Shown here piece by piece: positions 8,891 to 17,768 of a stretch of DNA of 64,000 nt (positions are counted from its first letter, which is position 1; each line of letters starts with the position of its first letter). The DNA lies in contig JAFYYR010000019.1 in assembly GCA_017557435.1 (NCBI GenBank), forward strand, positions 24,528 through 88,527. Direction: 5' to 3'. The stretch comes from Pseudobutyrivibrio sp. (lineage in GTDB: Bacteria > Bacillota > Clostridia > Lachnospirales > Lachnospiraceae). The notes under the pieces were generated by a model. That model saw nothing but the letters and a program-made list of their open reading frames with translations. It searched no databases and was not told the DNA's origin. A program made the position numbers and the translations under genes.

Positions 8891-10438
8891 ATGAACCAGG
8901 AAAAAGTCATTGTTATCGACTTTGGCGGTCAATATAATCAGTTAGTTGCCCGTCGTGTCAGAGAATGTAACGTCTATTGCGAAATTTATTCTTATCGCAC
9001 CCCAATCGAGCAGATTAAAGAAATGAATCCAAAGGGAATTATCCTTACAGGTGGTCCTAACTCATGTTACGAGGATGGAGCCCCTACATATACTAAGGAG
9101 CTTTTTGAACTTGGTATCCCAGTACTTGGCCTTTGCTATGGTGCACAGCTTATGATGCATTTACTTGGAGGCAAGGTAGAGAAGGCGCCAGTTCGTGAGT
9201 ACGGTAAGACTGAGACTTATGTTGATGGTAGTACAGATTCACTTTTTGCAGGAGTTGAGAAGTCTACAATCGTTTGGATGAGCCATTTTGATTATATTAG
9301 CAAGGTGGCACCTGGTTTTGACATTATTGCCCACACTGCTGATTGCCCAGTTGCAGCAGCAGCTTGCGAGGCTAAGAAGCTTTATGCTATACAGTTCCAC
9401 CCTGAGGTACTTCACACAGTTCAGGGTAAGGAAATCTTATTTAACTTTGTTCGCAATATCTGTAACACAGCCGGAAGCTGGAGAATGGATTCATTTGTTG
9501 AGCAGACAATCGGAGAGATTAGAGAGCGCGTAGGCTCAGGCAAGGTATTACTTGCACTTTCAGGTGGTGTTGATTCATCTGTACTTGCAGCCCTTCTTGC
9601 TAGAGCTATTGGTAAGCAGCTCACATGTGTATTCGTAGATCACGGTCTCCTTCGCAAGAACGAGGGCGACGAGGTAGAGGGCGTATTTGGTCCAGAGGGT
9701 TCCTTCGATATTAATTTTGTACGAGTTAATGCAGCTTCTCGCTATTATGCTAAGCTTGCTGGCGTTGAGGAGCCAGAGCGCAAGCGTAAGATTATCGGTG
9801 AGGAGTTCATCCGTGTATTTGAGGAAGAGGCTAAGAAAATCGGCACAGTTGATTTCTTGGCACAGGGCACTATCTACCCAGACGTTGTTGAGTCTGGACT
9901 TGGCGGTGAGTCAGTAGTTATCAAGTCTCACCACAATGTAGGCGGTCTTCCAGACTATGTTGATTTCAAGGAGATCATCGAGCCACTTCGCAACCTTTTC
10001 AAGGACGAGGTTCGTCAGGTAGGTCTTGAGCTTGGCCTTCCAGAATATCTTGTATTCCGTCAGCCATTCCCAGGCCCAGGTCTTGGTATTCGTATCATCG
10101 GTGAAGTTACAGAGGAAAAGGTTCGCATCGTACAGGATGCTGACTACATTTATAGAACAGAGCTTGCTGAGGCAGGCCTTAAGAAGCTTCCAGATCAGTA
10201 TTTCGCAGCACTTTCTAACATGCGCTCAGTTGGTGTTATGGGCGACGAGCGTACATACGACTACGCCGTAGTTCTCCGTGCTGTAGAGACAATCGACTTC
10301 ATGACAGCCGAGGCATCAGAGATTCCATTCGAGGTACTTCAGCGCGTTATGAGCCGCATCATCAACGAGGTCAAGGGCGTTAACCGCGTAATGTATGACC
10401 TTACATCTAAGCCACCTGGAACAGTGGAGCTTGAATAG
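8891..10438 (+). CDS. guaA: GMP synthase (glutamine-hydrolysing)
   Basis: Converts XMP to GMP with glutamine and ATP. The 515 residues hold an N-terminal class I glutamine amidotransferase domain with nucleophile Cys82 in GLCYGAQ and the FHPEV histidine, then the ATP-pyrophosphatase domain with the P-loop LSGGVDSSV, and the C-terminal dimerisation domain ending in [13 protein letters not shown]. The ATG at 8891 follows AAGGAG. Monocistronic: its own promoter precedes it and a strong terminator follows. Confidence 0.97.
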   Translation: MNQEKVIVIDFGGQYNQLVARRVRECNVYCEIYSYRTPIEQIKEMNPKGIILTGGPNSCYEDGAPTYTKELFELGIPVLGLCYGAQLMMHLLGGKVEKAPVREYGKTETYVDGSTDSLFAGVEKSTIVWMSHFDYISKVAPGFDIIAHTADCPVAAAACEAKKLYAIQFHPEVLHTVQGKEILFNFVRNICNTAGSWRMDSFVEQTIGEIRERVGSGKVLLALSGGVDSSVLAALLARAIGKQLTCVFVDHGLLRKNEGDEVEGVFGPEGSFDINFVRVNAASRYYAKLAGVEEPERKRKIIGEEFIRVFEEEAKKIGTVDFLAQGTIYPDVVESGLGGESVVIKSHHNVGGLPDYVDFKEIIEPLRNLFKDEVRQVGLELGLPEYLVFRQPFPGPGLGIRIIGEVTEEKVRIVQDADYIYRTELAEAGLKKLPDQYFAALSNMRSVGVMGDERTYDYAVVLRAVETIDFMTAEASEIPFEVLQRVMSRIINEVKGVNRVMYDLTSKPPGTVELE

Positions 10439-10447
10439 GTTTTTAGA

Positions 10448-10489
10448 CCCTAGGAACATTGAGTGTTCAATGTTCCTAGGGCTTTTTTA
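10448..10489 (+). terminator. guaA terminator
   Basis: A perfect 15-bp stem (CCCTAGGAACATTGA with its complement) around a GTGT loop, followed by six T. Confidence 0.95.
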
Positions 10490-10671
10490 TTTTTTGACAA
10501 TAAAATGACATTATGACATATCTTGGTGTTGACATTTTATCAATAAAAAGTTATATTACTGATCACTATTTAATTATTTGTTTGTTTCTATCACAATCTA
10601 GGCGTATTATTTCATTTCGCCGCTTATCCCAGAGTGAATTTTTTTGATTAATTTGAGGCTGATGCTGCGTC
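10490..10671. other. AT-rich intergenic stretch without a recognised gene
   Basis: This 180-bp stretch between the guaA terminator and the repeat array has no credible reading frame and no clear RNA structure. It leads directly into the 39-bp units. Confidence 0.6.
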
Positions 10672-10972
10672 ATGCATCCTAAAATTGATAATTATATTTT
10701 AGGGCTGCATATTTTTTGGGGCGATGCATCCTGTAGAAGATAATCAATATTTTGGGATGCATAAGTAATTGAAGGAATGCATCCCATACTTGAAATAGTT
10801 GCTAATGGGATGCATGAAGTGATGATAGTAATGAGAAGTTCATGAAAAAGAAGGAAGAATATTGATAAAAATGCATCCCATAATAGCAAAAGGTATCTAA
10901 GGGATGCATAGCTGCATAAATGGATTAATGTTAATGCATCCTAAAATATTTAAATGGCTATTTGGGATGCAT
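10672..10972. repeat. Array of five 39-bp inverted-repeat units (ATGCATCCY-N21-GGGATGCAT)
   Basis: Five units at 10672-10710, 10724-10762, 10777-10815, 10871-10909 and 10934-10972. Each begins with ATGCATCC(T/C), has an interior of exactly 21 bp and ends with GGGATGCAT (GGGCTGCAT in the first). The arms are near-perfect complements; the interiors differ, with only A at interior positions 3 and 10 shared by all and G at position 7 in four. Units start 52, 53, 94 and 63 bp apart. The last unit overlaps the 5' end of the downstream nuclease-like frame. They lack T tails and so are not terminators. Confidence 0.9.
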
Positions 10973-10995
10973 TAATAAAGAAAATGGAGGACAAT

Positions 10996-11793
10996 TTGAG
11001 GAATTACAAAAGAGAATTAGAAGAGCAGTTAAAAGAAATCGATACTTTGATTAGATTAAATAATAAAAATCTTTCCAAACTTAAGAAGTTACCAGATGAT
11101 GGCGTAAAGGCTTCAACAGTTCGTGGCTGTGATCAATACTATTTGGTAGATAAAAAGTCAGGCAAGCGTATATATGCTGGAAAGGAGAAACGTAAACTTA
11201 TTCAGGGAGTTATCCAAAGAGACTATGCATTAGCTGTAGATAAGAAGCTTGCGGATTTAAGGAAGAGACTTGAGCGTTTCATAGCAAAATACGATATTAG
11301 TGAGGTGTCAGCTTTATATGAAAATTTGCCAGTAGCTAGAAAACATATTGTAAATCCAATAATAGAACCAGAGGATATTTATATCGAAAAATGGTTGCTT
11401 GCTTATCCAGGAAATCAAAACTCATACCCCGAAGAAGGTTTATATCAGACAAATAACGGTGAGATGGTACGTTCCAAATCAGAGAAGATTATTGCGGATG
11501 CATTGGAAAAGTACAATGTGCCCTATCAATACGAGCCTATGTTAGAGCTTGGATATAACACAATTTATCCTGATTTTGTGACTCTTAATATAAGGACGCG
11601 AAAGACTATTTATTGGGAGCACCTAGGCATAGTTGCTGATATAGAGTATGCAACAAAGAATTTCAAGAAGATACAAGGCTATGAGAAAAATGGTTACCTG
11701 TTAGGTAGAGATTTGATTATTACTATGGAGTCGGCGGAGGCGCCAATTGATGTGAAGCTTGTTGAGAAAAAAATTAAAGAATTTTTGCTGTAG
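10996..11793 (+). CDS. PD-(D/E)XK nuclease-like protein
   Basis: A soluble protein of about 265 residues with two parts. The N-terminal half is a Lys/Glu-rich coiled coil. The C-terminal half carries a PD-(D/E)XK-like core: RSKSEKIIADAL, then YPDF, then YWEHLG, where the usual E-x-K is Glu-His. The substrate is unknown. The start is uncertain: an ATG at 10954 lies inside the last 39-bp repeat with no ribosome binding site, another ATG is at 10984, and a TTG at 10996 is well spaced behind GGAGG (10986-10990), which I prefer. A terminator overlaps the stop codon. Its position against the repeat array suggests autoregulation or a shared system. Confidence 0.65.
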   Translation: MRNYKRELEEQLKEIDTLIRLNNKNLSKLKKLPDDGVKASTVRGCDQYYLVDKKSGKRIYAGKEKRKLIQGVIQRDYALAVDKKLADLRKRLERFIAKYDISEVSALYENLPVARKHIVNPIIEPEDIYIEKWLLAYPGNQNSYPEEGLYQTNNGEMVRSKSEKIIADALEKYNVPYQYEPMLELGYNTIYPDFVTLNIRTRKTIYWEHLGIVADIEYATKNFKKIQGYEKNGYLLGRDLIITMESAEAPIDVKLVEKKIKEFLL

Positions 11794-11815
11794 TTTTGAT
11801 GCTACAGCTTTTTTA
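11787..11815 (+). terminator. Terminator overlapping the nuclease-like gene stop
   Basis: GCTGTAG and CTACAGC form a 7-bp stem with an 8-nt loop, followed by TTTTTT. The stem includes the stop codon. Confidence 0.75.
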
Positions 11816-11863
11816 TTATAAACTTCAAAGTACCTAATATTAGTAGACAGTATAATACTTTTG

Positions 11864-12400
11864 TTATTTCTTTTTCCCTATAGCTTTTTTAATTCCGAAA
11901 TATATGAGGCTTCCGATTGCTACGCCGGTTGTGTTTAAGATTAAGTCATCCACATCGCTGCAGTGGTCATAGAAGAGCAGTTGAAATATTTCGATAAGAA
12001 GCGAAAAGCATCCGCCTGCCAGAATTGATTTTCCTAAGGTATTAAGCTTTTTAAAGCAAACTGGCCACACGATACCGACAGGAATAAACATGGCGATATT
12101 TCCGATTACGTTTGTCTTCCAACCATCATAAAAATCATTTACAAATGTAAAAGGCTTAAGGTTCATCCAGAAGGGCAAAATCCTTGAAGCATCAAAAACT
12201 ATAGTTCCTAGGTGTCCATTTACAAGATGTAAAGGGAGCAGTACCATTCTTGAAATAACTACAATACAGATATAGACAAGGATGAGCTGTAACTCTCTTA
12301 AGATATTAAATTCTTTTTTCAAAAGGAAGACTGCTAATCTTGTAATAATCCAGCATATCGTAATGAATCCTACAATCATCTGAATGTTTATTTCTAACAT
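11864..12400 (-). CDS. VanZ-like family membrane protein
   Basis: A 178-residue protein with about five hydrophobic segments. The VanZ signatures are visible: NVIGNIAMFIPVG in the middle and SLLIEIFQ followed by DVDDLILNTTGVAIG near the end. VanZ proteins are associated with low-level teicoplanin resistance and membrane functions, but most members, including this one, have no assigned role. It is divergent from a TetR-type regulator, and copies of the same 14-bp sequence lie in the shared region, so it is probably the regulator's target. Confidence 0.85.
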   Translation of the reverse strand: MLEINIQMIVGFITICWIITRLAVFLLKKEFNILRELQLILVYICIVVISRMVLLPLHLVNGHLGTIVFDASRILPFWMNLKPFTFVNDFYDGWKTNVIGNIAMFIPVGIVWPVCFKKLNTLGKSILAGGCFSLLIEIFQLLFYDHCSDVDDLILNTTGVAIGSLIYFGIKKAIGKKK

Positions 12401-12413
12401 GTTTTCACCCCTT

Positions 12414-12497
12414 CTAATGTGTCACACTTGTGTCAAATATGACTATACTATATTATAAAATAATTAGAAGTCAACGGGAATTGCTAATGTGTCACAC
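12414..12497. promoter_or_regulatory. Candidate TetR operators between vanZ-like and tetR-like genes
   Basis: The 14-mer CTAATGTGTCACAC occurs at 12414-12427 and again at 12484-12497, exactly 70 bp apart, with the partial palindrome GTGT-C-ACAC inside. The first copy continues into TTGTGTCA, giving a larger imperfect palindrome. The region between has several TATA-rich -10 candidates for both directions. Binding by the adjacent TetR protein is inferred. Confidence 0.6.
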
Positions 12498-12549
12498 ATT
12501 TTGCAATAGTGTAACGCTTTATACAAATATACTATTGGGAGTGAGATTT

Positions 12550-13101
12550 ATGAACAGAACTAACGGAAAAATCGCAGAGAAATCAAAAGAAGAAATGGGG
12601 AAGGCACTGCTTAAGTGTCTGAATCTATATGATTTTGGAGAAATTACTGTAACGCAGATAGCCCAGGAGGCAAAGTTGTCTCGGCGAACCTTTTACAGGC
12701 TTTTCTCAAACAAGGAAGAACTCCTTGTTTTTCTGTTTGAATCATGGTTTCAGGAATTTTTTTTACAGGTAAAGGAAAGAGACATTCATCATTATTGGGA
12801 TGTGGTTAAATGCTATTTTGAGTTTTGTGAAGAACGCAAATCACTGCTTTTTCTTTTAAAACAACAAAATATCTTAAACTCTTTCTTTGATCATATGTAT
12901 CAAAATTCGCTTCAGGTTATGGAGTATGTTCATACTAAGGAAAAGACACAGAGCATGGAAAAGGCGGTACCTTACCTTTTGGCCTATAGTGTGGGCGGAA
13001 TGTTTTGCATGTTGATTAAGTGGGTTGATAATGACATGGATGAGCCTTCGGACAAATTAATTGAACTGTTAAAGAGAGGTTACACGTCACCGAGGTTTTA
13101 G
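12550..13101 (+). CDS. TetR/AcrR family transcriptional regulator
   Basis: A 183-residue repressor. The N-terminal helix-turn-helix ITVTQIAQEAKLSRRTFYRLF and the following NKEELL are typical TetR; the C-terminal ligand/dimer domain resembles the TetR_C_7 type (YLLAYSVGGMF) and its ligand cannot be predicted. A reading frame opens 40 codons earlier, but the ATG at 12550 follows GGGAGTGAG and fits the family N-terminus. It is divergent from the VanZ-like gene across a region with a repeated GTGTCACAC motif. Confidence 0.85.
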   Translation: MNRTNGKIAEKSKEEMGKALLKCLNLYDFGEITVTQIAQEAKLSRRTFYRLFSNKEELLVFLFESWFQEFFLQVKERDIHHYWDVVKCYFEFCEERKSLLFLLKQQNILNSFFDHMYQNSLQVMEYVHTKEKTQSMEKAVPYLLAYSVGGMFCMLIKWVDNDMDEPSDKLIELLKRGYTSPRF

Positions 13102-13242
13102 AAAGTTGACAGCAGACCGGACAGCGTTTTAGAACCGGCTCCATAGCGAATTAAAAGTTTTTTAACAAACTCGCTATGTGTTAGATGTTATAATTAATCT
13201 GTATCATAAATGTAAAGTGTGTATTTTTACAGAGGATGCAGA

Positions 13243-15705
13243 TTGAAGAAAAGATACATTATTATCATTAATATTTTGATGGTAGGTTTGATTCTTTTCA
13301 TTATTGTAAAGTACGCCAATGATAGGGCGGTGGAATCAAACCTAGCTTCAATTGCGTCTTTTGAGAAAATGACTGCTACAACTGAGCAGATTGTAGCCAA
13401 CTATTTGGAAGACGAGCAGCATCTTTGTGATATTTGGGCTAATTACATCAACAGGTCAGCGGAGGCAGGTACTCCTATGACTGTTGATGAGGCCATTTCA
13501 TATATTAGAAAAGCAAAAATTTCTCCTGAAATCTCAGGTCATCTTATTTATATTGATGACGGCTCTATGACTGGCACTTCCACAACAGCTAGTTCTACCG
13601 ACCCGTCCAACTTTTCTGTAAAATATTCCCATATTAATATTTTTGAAAATCTTGAAATCAGCAACGTAAATGGCGTGGTGAATTTGACAAGGGCCTATAC
13701 CAATCCTTTAAATGGCGTTCAGTCTATTGGTTTTTTGAATAACATAAAGGTGGTAGATGGGGAAACAGGTAATATGCACGATGCACTTATTATTCGCGTG
13801 GTGCCGGTAAGTCGTCTGGAGCAGAAGCTGGTTTTTCTGAAGGGTGAGTATGAGAATGTAGAAATATCCCTTATTGATTGGGATGGTGATTACATGATTC
13901 ATGGTAAGTCCCTTAAAAATAGCAATTTCTTTGAATATTTCAAATCATATAATCCAATGTCAGCCCAAGAATACGAAAAGGCGGTGGATACAATCCGCAC
14001 GGATATCGGTTCCATGCATATCAAAAACTCTAAAAACGAGGACAGTGTGATTGCCTATGCCCCTTTGAGCAATTTGGATTCATGGTTCCTAGTGGCCTAT
14101 ATTCCAGCCTATGAGCTTACTACAAGCAGGTCGATTGACTGGATGCTCTTAGGAATCGTTGCATTTGGACTTATAATTCTTCTTCATTTCAACCTGATGA
14201 TTCTCCTGAAATTCAATCGTAAGCTGGCTGTTGCAGCAGAGGCAGCAAATCAGGCAAATGAAGCAAAATCCTATTTTTTGTCTACCATGTCCCATGATAT
14301 TAGGACCCCAATGAATGCCATAATTGGCATGAACGAAATGATTTTAAGGGATGGCAAGGATGATAATGTACTAATGTATTCGGAAAATATTAGAGCAGCG
14401 GGAAATACTCTCCTTGGCATCATCAATGACATTCTCGATTTTTCCAAGATAGAAGCAGGGAAAATGGAAATCATTGAAGTGGACTACAATTTTGCATCCC
14501 TGTTAAATGACATTGTAAACATGGTGCAGCGGAAGGCAGATGAAAAGCAGCTTACCTTCAAGCTGGATGTGGACAAAAATATACCTAGATGCCTCCGGGG
14601 TGATGAAATAAGAATCAAGCAGGTTATCACCAATATTCTTTCAAACGCAGTGAAATATACAAAAGAAGGCAGTGTTACGTTTTCAATAAATAGCACTAAA
14701 TGTGATGATAGTCCTGATTATGTAAACCTCCATGTCAGCGTGGCTGACACCGGAATAGGAATAAAGGAGGAGGACCTTGATAAGCTGTTTGAAGCCTTTG
14801 AGAGAATCGAGGAAAAGAAGAATCGAAACATAGAAGGTACTGGCCTTGGAATGGCAATTGCCCAGAGCTTTCTTAATATGATGGGCAGCAAAATTCAGGT
14901 GGAAAGCCAGTATGGTGTGGGTTCTGTATTCTCATTTGATCTGAGGCAAAGGGTGGTGAAGTGGGAGCCACTAGGTGAATTTGATGCCGCCTTCAAAAGC
15001 TTTCTCAAGGAGAGGGAGAAATACAAGGTTTCATTTGTGGCTCCTGATGCCAGAATACTTGTGGTTGATGACAACGAGATTAACCTGAAGGTGTTTGTTA
15101 ACCTTCTTAAAGAGACCAGGATGCAAATAGATACTGCGGAAAGTGGAGATGCTTCCATAACATTATTTAAGCGAAATTTTTACGATGTTATTTTCCTGGA
15201 TCACATGATGCCTAACAAGGATGGCATAGAGACCATTAAGGAAATGAAAGCCTGTACAGACACGCCAAACAATAAAACACCTATTATTTGTCTTACCGCA
15301 AATGCGGTATCAGGCATGCGGGAAATGTATATAAATGCTGGTTTTGATGACTATCTTACAAAACCAATTGATACAAAAAAGCTAGAGGGAATGCTGCTTA
15401 CATATTTGTCTGCTGACTTGGTAAAGCAGGTGGATGAAGAGAAAAAATGCATTCTTGTAGTGCATGAGGATATCGCCTTTTTGCGAGGTGTTATGGCAGG
15501 GCTATCAGACCTTTATGAGGTTGCAGTAGCTAAATCCATTGAGCAGGCTCAGACATATTTAAAGACCCATGAAGCAGATTTAATACTTATGGATTATGAG
15601 ATGCCAGAATTGGCGGAGTCCTATGATGGAAAAATCATCAGAGACCATTTCAAAGAAATAAATGTAGATCAGGTGATTTCTCAGGTAAATGATTATTTCG
15701 CTTAG
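13243..15705 (+). CDS. Hybrid sensor histidine kinase with one full and one truncated receiver domain
   Basis: An 820-residue membrane kinase. A signal-anchor helix is followed by an extracytoplasmic sensor of about 280 residues (Cache-like), a second membrane helix, a HisKA domain with phospho-acceptor His351 (TMSHDIRTPMNAIIG), an ATPase domain (DTGIGI, GTGLGMAI), and a receiver with Asp653 (FLDHMMPNKDG). A second receiver-like segment follows with Asp784 (LMDYEMP), but only 36 residues remain, so its second half is missing and its first acidic pair is changed (VVHED). The TTG start at 13243 follows AGAGGA; a GTG at 13219 has no such site. It heads a cluster with a solute-binding lipoprotein, an Hpt protein and an HD-GYP regulator. 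Confidence 0.9.
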   Translation: MKKRYIIIINILMVGLILFIIVKYANDRAVESNLASIASFEKMTATTEQIVANYLEDEQHLCDIWANYINRSAEAGTPMTVDEAISYIRKAKISPEISGHLIYIDDGSMTGTSTTASSTDPSNFSVKYSHINIFENLEISNVNGVVNLTRAYTNPLNGVQSIGFLNNIKVVDGETGNMHDALIIRVVPVSRLEQKLVFLKGEYENVEISLIDWDGDYMIHGKSLKNSNFFEYFKSYNPMSAQEYEKAVDTIRTDIGSMHIKNSKNEDSVIAYAPLSNLDSWFLVAYIPAYELTTSRSIDWMLLGIVAFGLIILLHFNLMILLKFNRKLAVAAEAANQANEAKSYFLSTMSHDIRTPMNAIIGMNEMILRDGKDDNVLMYSENIRAAGNTLLGIINDILDFSKIEAGKMEIIEVDYNFASLLNDIVNMVQRKADEKQLTFKLDVDKNIPRCLRGDEIRIKQVITNILSNAVKYTKEGSVTFSINSTKCDDSPDYVNLHVSVADTGIGIKEEDLDKLFEAFERIEEKKNRNIEGTGLGMAIAQSFLNMMGSKIQVESQYGVGSVFSFDLRQRVVKWEPLGEFDAAFKSFLKEREKYKVSFVAPDARILVVDDNEINLKVFVNLLKETRMQIDTAESGDASITLFKRNFYDVIFLDHMMPNKDGIETIKEMKACTDTPNNKTPIICLTANAVSGMREMYINAGFDDYLTKPIDTKKLEGMLLTYLSADLVKQVDEEKKCILVVHEDIAFLRGVMAGLSDLYEVAVAKSIEQAQTYLKTHEADLILMDYEMPELAESYDGKIIRDHFKEINVDQVISQVNDYFA

Positions 15706-15730
15706 GTCTAAGACGGGGAAAGGAGAGGGC

Positions 15731-17086
15731 ATGAAAAGAGGAATTAAGAATACATTATCTATGACATTTGTGACACTGATGATGTTTAACATGGTGGCCT
15801 GTGGTCAGGATTCTAGTCAAAATCAGGACCAAGACCAAACGGTAGAGGAAAGTGTAGGTCAAGAGGAAGTCACCGAGGGATTTTCTCCAAAATACGCAAC
15901 TGACATGGAGTATAAGCTTTCTGTGGCAGGAACATATTCGAATTTTGAATCCCTAGAGAGCGCCATTGATAGGTTCTATGAATATTATCCAAATGGGGAG
16001 ATTAGCTACACATTTTTGGATGATTATAGAAATACTATAGGCCCTGCACTGGCAGGCACGGAGCCACCAGATATTTATGTGGTGCAGCCATGGATGTATG
16101 GAAATCCCCTGTTCCAGCCACTGTTTGATGATGCGGAGGTTCTCTCTGCACCGGAGCTTGGAATCAATTTAGATTGCATACGTTCCAGTGTTAAATGGGA
16201 AATGGATAATGGGGAAATAGTTGCCCTTCCAGTATTTGCCACATCCTACGGAATCCTTGTTAACATGGATATTTTTGAAAAGGAAGGACTTCAGGTTCCG
16301 CAGACATTTGATGAACTAAAATCAGTATGTGAAAAGCTAAGGGCCGCAGGTTATGAGTCTCCTGTTATGGGGGCAAATACCTCGACGACTCCAGGTATTG
16401 GTTATGCATTTTCATACCCTATGTTTGCTAAAACTGTAAAAGATGACAGAACCATCGAGGATGACCTTAACAATTTGGTGCCATCGGCAGGAGAAGCCAT
16501 GAGAGCTGCGCTTACTAGATTAAATGAGCTAGTGGAGATAGGTTGCATAGATGTCGAAAAATGTACAGCTGAAATTGAAGATGATTACAACGCAGTTATT
16601 ATGAGATTTTTTGAAGGGGATGTTCCTATGATGCTTTGCTCTGGGGATGTTGTTTCGGGAACAAAAAAGCGTGAGAGCAAGTCGGAAGCATTTTCAGCTA
16701 ATCCTTTTAGATACGATTTTTACGTGGCACCTTCTGGAGATGATGGGGGATATTTTATGGATTCCATTTCCATATTATTCTGCGTCAATAAGAATAGTGC
16801 CAGCCTTGATATGACCAATGAATTTATCAGGTTCCTTACCAGTGAAGAGGAGCTTGGACTGATGGCCCAGGAGAAGAGACTTATAACGCCTACCAAGGAC
16901 TATTCTCTTGATGAAGTGTATGCTTCTCTTGCAGATTTCCCTGAGGAGAGAACTGTAAACTTTAGGGACACAGAAATCCTGGATACTGCAGTGAAGCAGT
17001 TTAGGGCTGCCGCCTATGCTGTTGTAAATGGAGAAATGACTGTGGATGAAGCAGTGGCAAACTATGGCTCGATACCTACTGATTAA
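15731..17086 (+). CDS. Extracellular solute-binding lipoprotein (family 1)
   Basis: A 451-residue lipoprotein with signal peptide and lipobox (MVAC, Cys about residue 24), then a Gln/Glu/Asp-rich linker. The body resembles family 1 sugar-binding proteins of ABC transporters (DIYVVQPWM; GILVNMDIFEKEGLQVPQTF). No permease genes are near. It sits 25 nt after a hybrid histidine kinase, so it more likely presents a ligand to that sensor than feeds a transporter; this is inference. The ATG at 15731 follows AAAGGAG. It converges on the Hpt gene with five bases between them. Confidence 0.85.
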   Translation: MKRGIKNTLSMTFVTLMMFNMVACGQDSSQNQDQDQTVEESVGQEEVTEGFSPKYATDMEYKLSVAGTYSNFESLESAIDRFYEYYPNGEISYTFLDDYRNTIGPALAGTEPPDIYVVQPWMYGNPLFQPLFDDAEVLSAPELGINLDCIRSSVKWEMDNGEIVALPVFATSYGILVNMDIFEKEGLQVPQTFDELKSVCEKLRAAGYESPVMGANTSTTPGIGYAFSYPMFAKTVKDDRTIEDDLNNLVPSAGEAMRAALTRLNELVEIGCIDVEKCTAEIEDDYNAVIMRFFEGDVPMMLCSGDVVSGTKKRESKSEAFSANPFRYDFYVAPSGDDGGYFMDSISILFCVNKNSASLDMTNEFIRFLTSEEELGLMAQEKRLITPTKDYSLDEVYASLADFPEERTVNFRDTEILDTAVKQFRAAAYAVVNGEMTVDEAVANYGSIPTD

Positions 17087-17091
17087 TCTGG

Positions 17092-17673
17092 CTAGAGACT
17101 ATTTAGGATTTCCAAGGCGTGCTCTTTTGCCTGGTCGTAATCAAGGTTAGAGACAAGCTTGTCCAAAGCTGTAATATTTGCAGATAGCTCTTCATTGCAG
17201 TCATATGATAAGAGCTGTTTCGTAGCCTCCTCGGCGGCAGCAAGATCAAAGTCATCCACTGCCTTGATGAGGGCGTTTAAGATATTTGAGATGGCATATT
17301 TGTCAAAGTTGCTTTTACCTGCATTGGTATTTGCAGCAAATGGCTCAAGGAAAGGTTTTAGTGCTCTAAAAGATTCTAGAATCTCTGGAGTAAGCCTTTT
17401 CATTTCAGCAACATTGCCTTCCTTGCCAAGTTTTTCAAGGGTGAAGAAATCCTCTCCTAGGTCCATGGCGCCAATCATGCGGCAGGTGGTCTTAAGGGCG
17501 TGGACCTCAACAGTATAGTTTTGGATGTCCCCTTGTGCCAGGTAGGATTCAACCCGATTAATTTTGTCATCCATGAGTTTATATACATCCCCAAGAAGCT
17601 CTGTAAAGAGTTCCTCAGAGCCAGAGTTTTTTATAGCGTTTGCTATATCGATACCAGGAATATTAATGTTCAT
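17092..17673 (-). CDS. Hpt (histidine phosphotransfer) domain protein
   Basis: A 193-residue cytoplasmic protein. Its N-terminal half is an Hpt domain with phospho-acceptor His58 in VHALKTTCRMIGA. The C-terminal half is helical and unassigned. It would shuttle phosphate from the receiver of the hybrid kinase to another response regulator. The ATG at 17673 follows GGAGGGG; a frame opening at 17703 has no such support. Convergent with the solute-binding protein gene and divergent from the HD-GYP regulator. Confidence 0.85.
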   Translation of the reverse strand: MNINIPGIDIANAIKNSGSEELFTELLGDVYKLMDDKINRVESYLAQGDIQNYTVEVHALKTTCRMIGAMDLGEDFFTLEKLGKEGNVAEMKRLTPEILESFRALKPFLEPFAANTNAGKSNFDKYAISNILNALIKAVDDFDLAAAEEATKQLLSYDCNEELSANITALDKLVSNLDYDQAKEHALEILNSL

Positions 17674-17768
17674 AAAAGCCCCTCCATGTTTTGAGTATAC
17701 CACTATTAATTTAGGGTATAAACCATTCAGGATTTCATTACATGAGGGAGTATCACTTGGAGGTAGAA

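Noticed and set aside
10692-10889. 65-residue minus-strand reading frame across the repeats
   Set aside because: It is made from the palindromic units themselves, has no ribosome binding site and no sensible protein character.
10672-10972. CRISPR-like array
   Set aside because: Arms are only 9 bp and inverted, the interiors are 21 bp with shared AT bias, and gaps between units vary from 13 to 55 bp. No cas genes are present.
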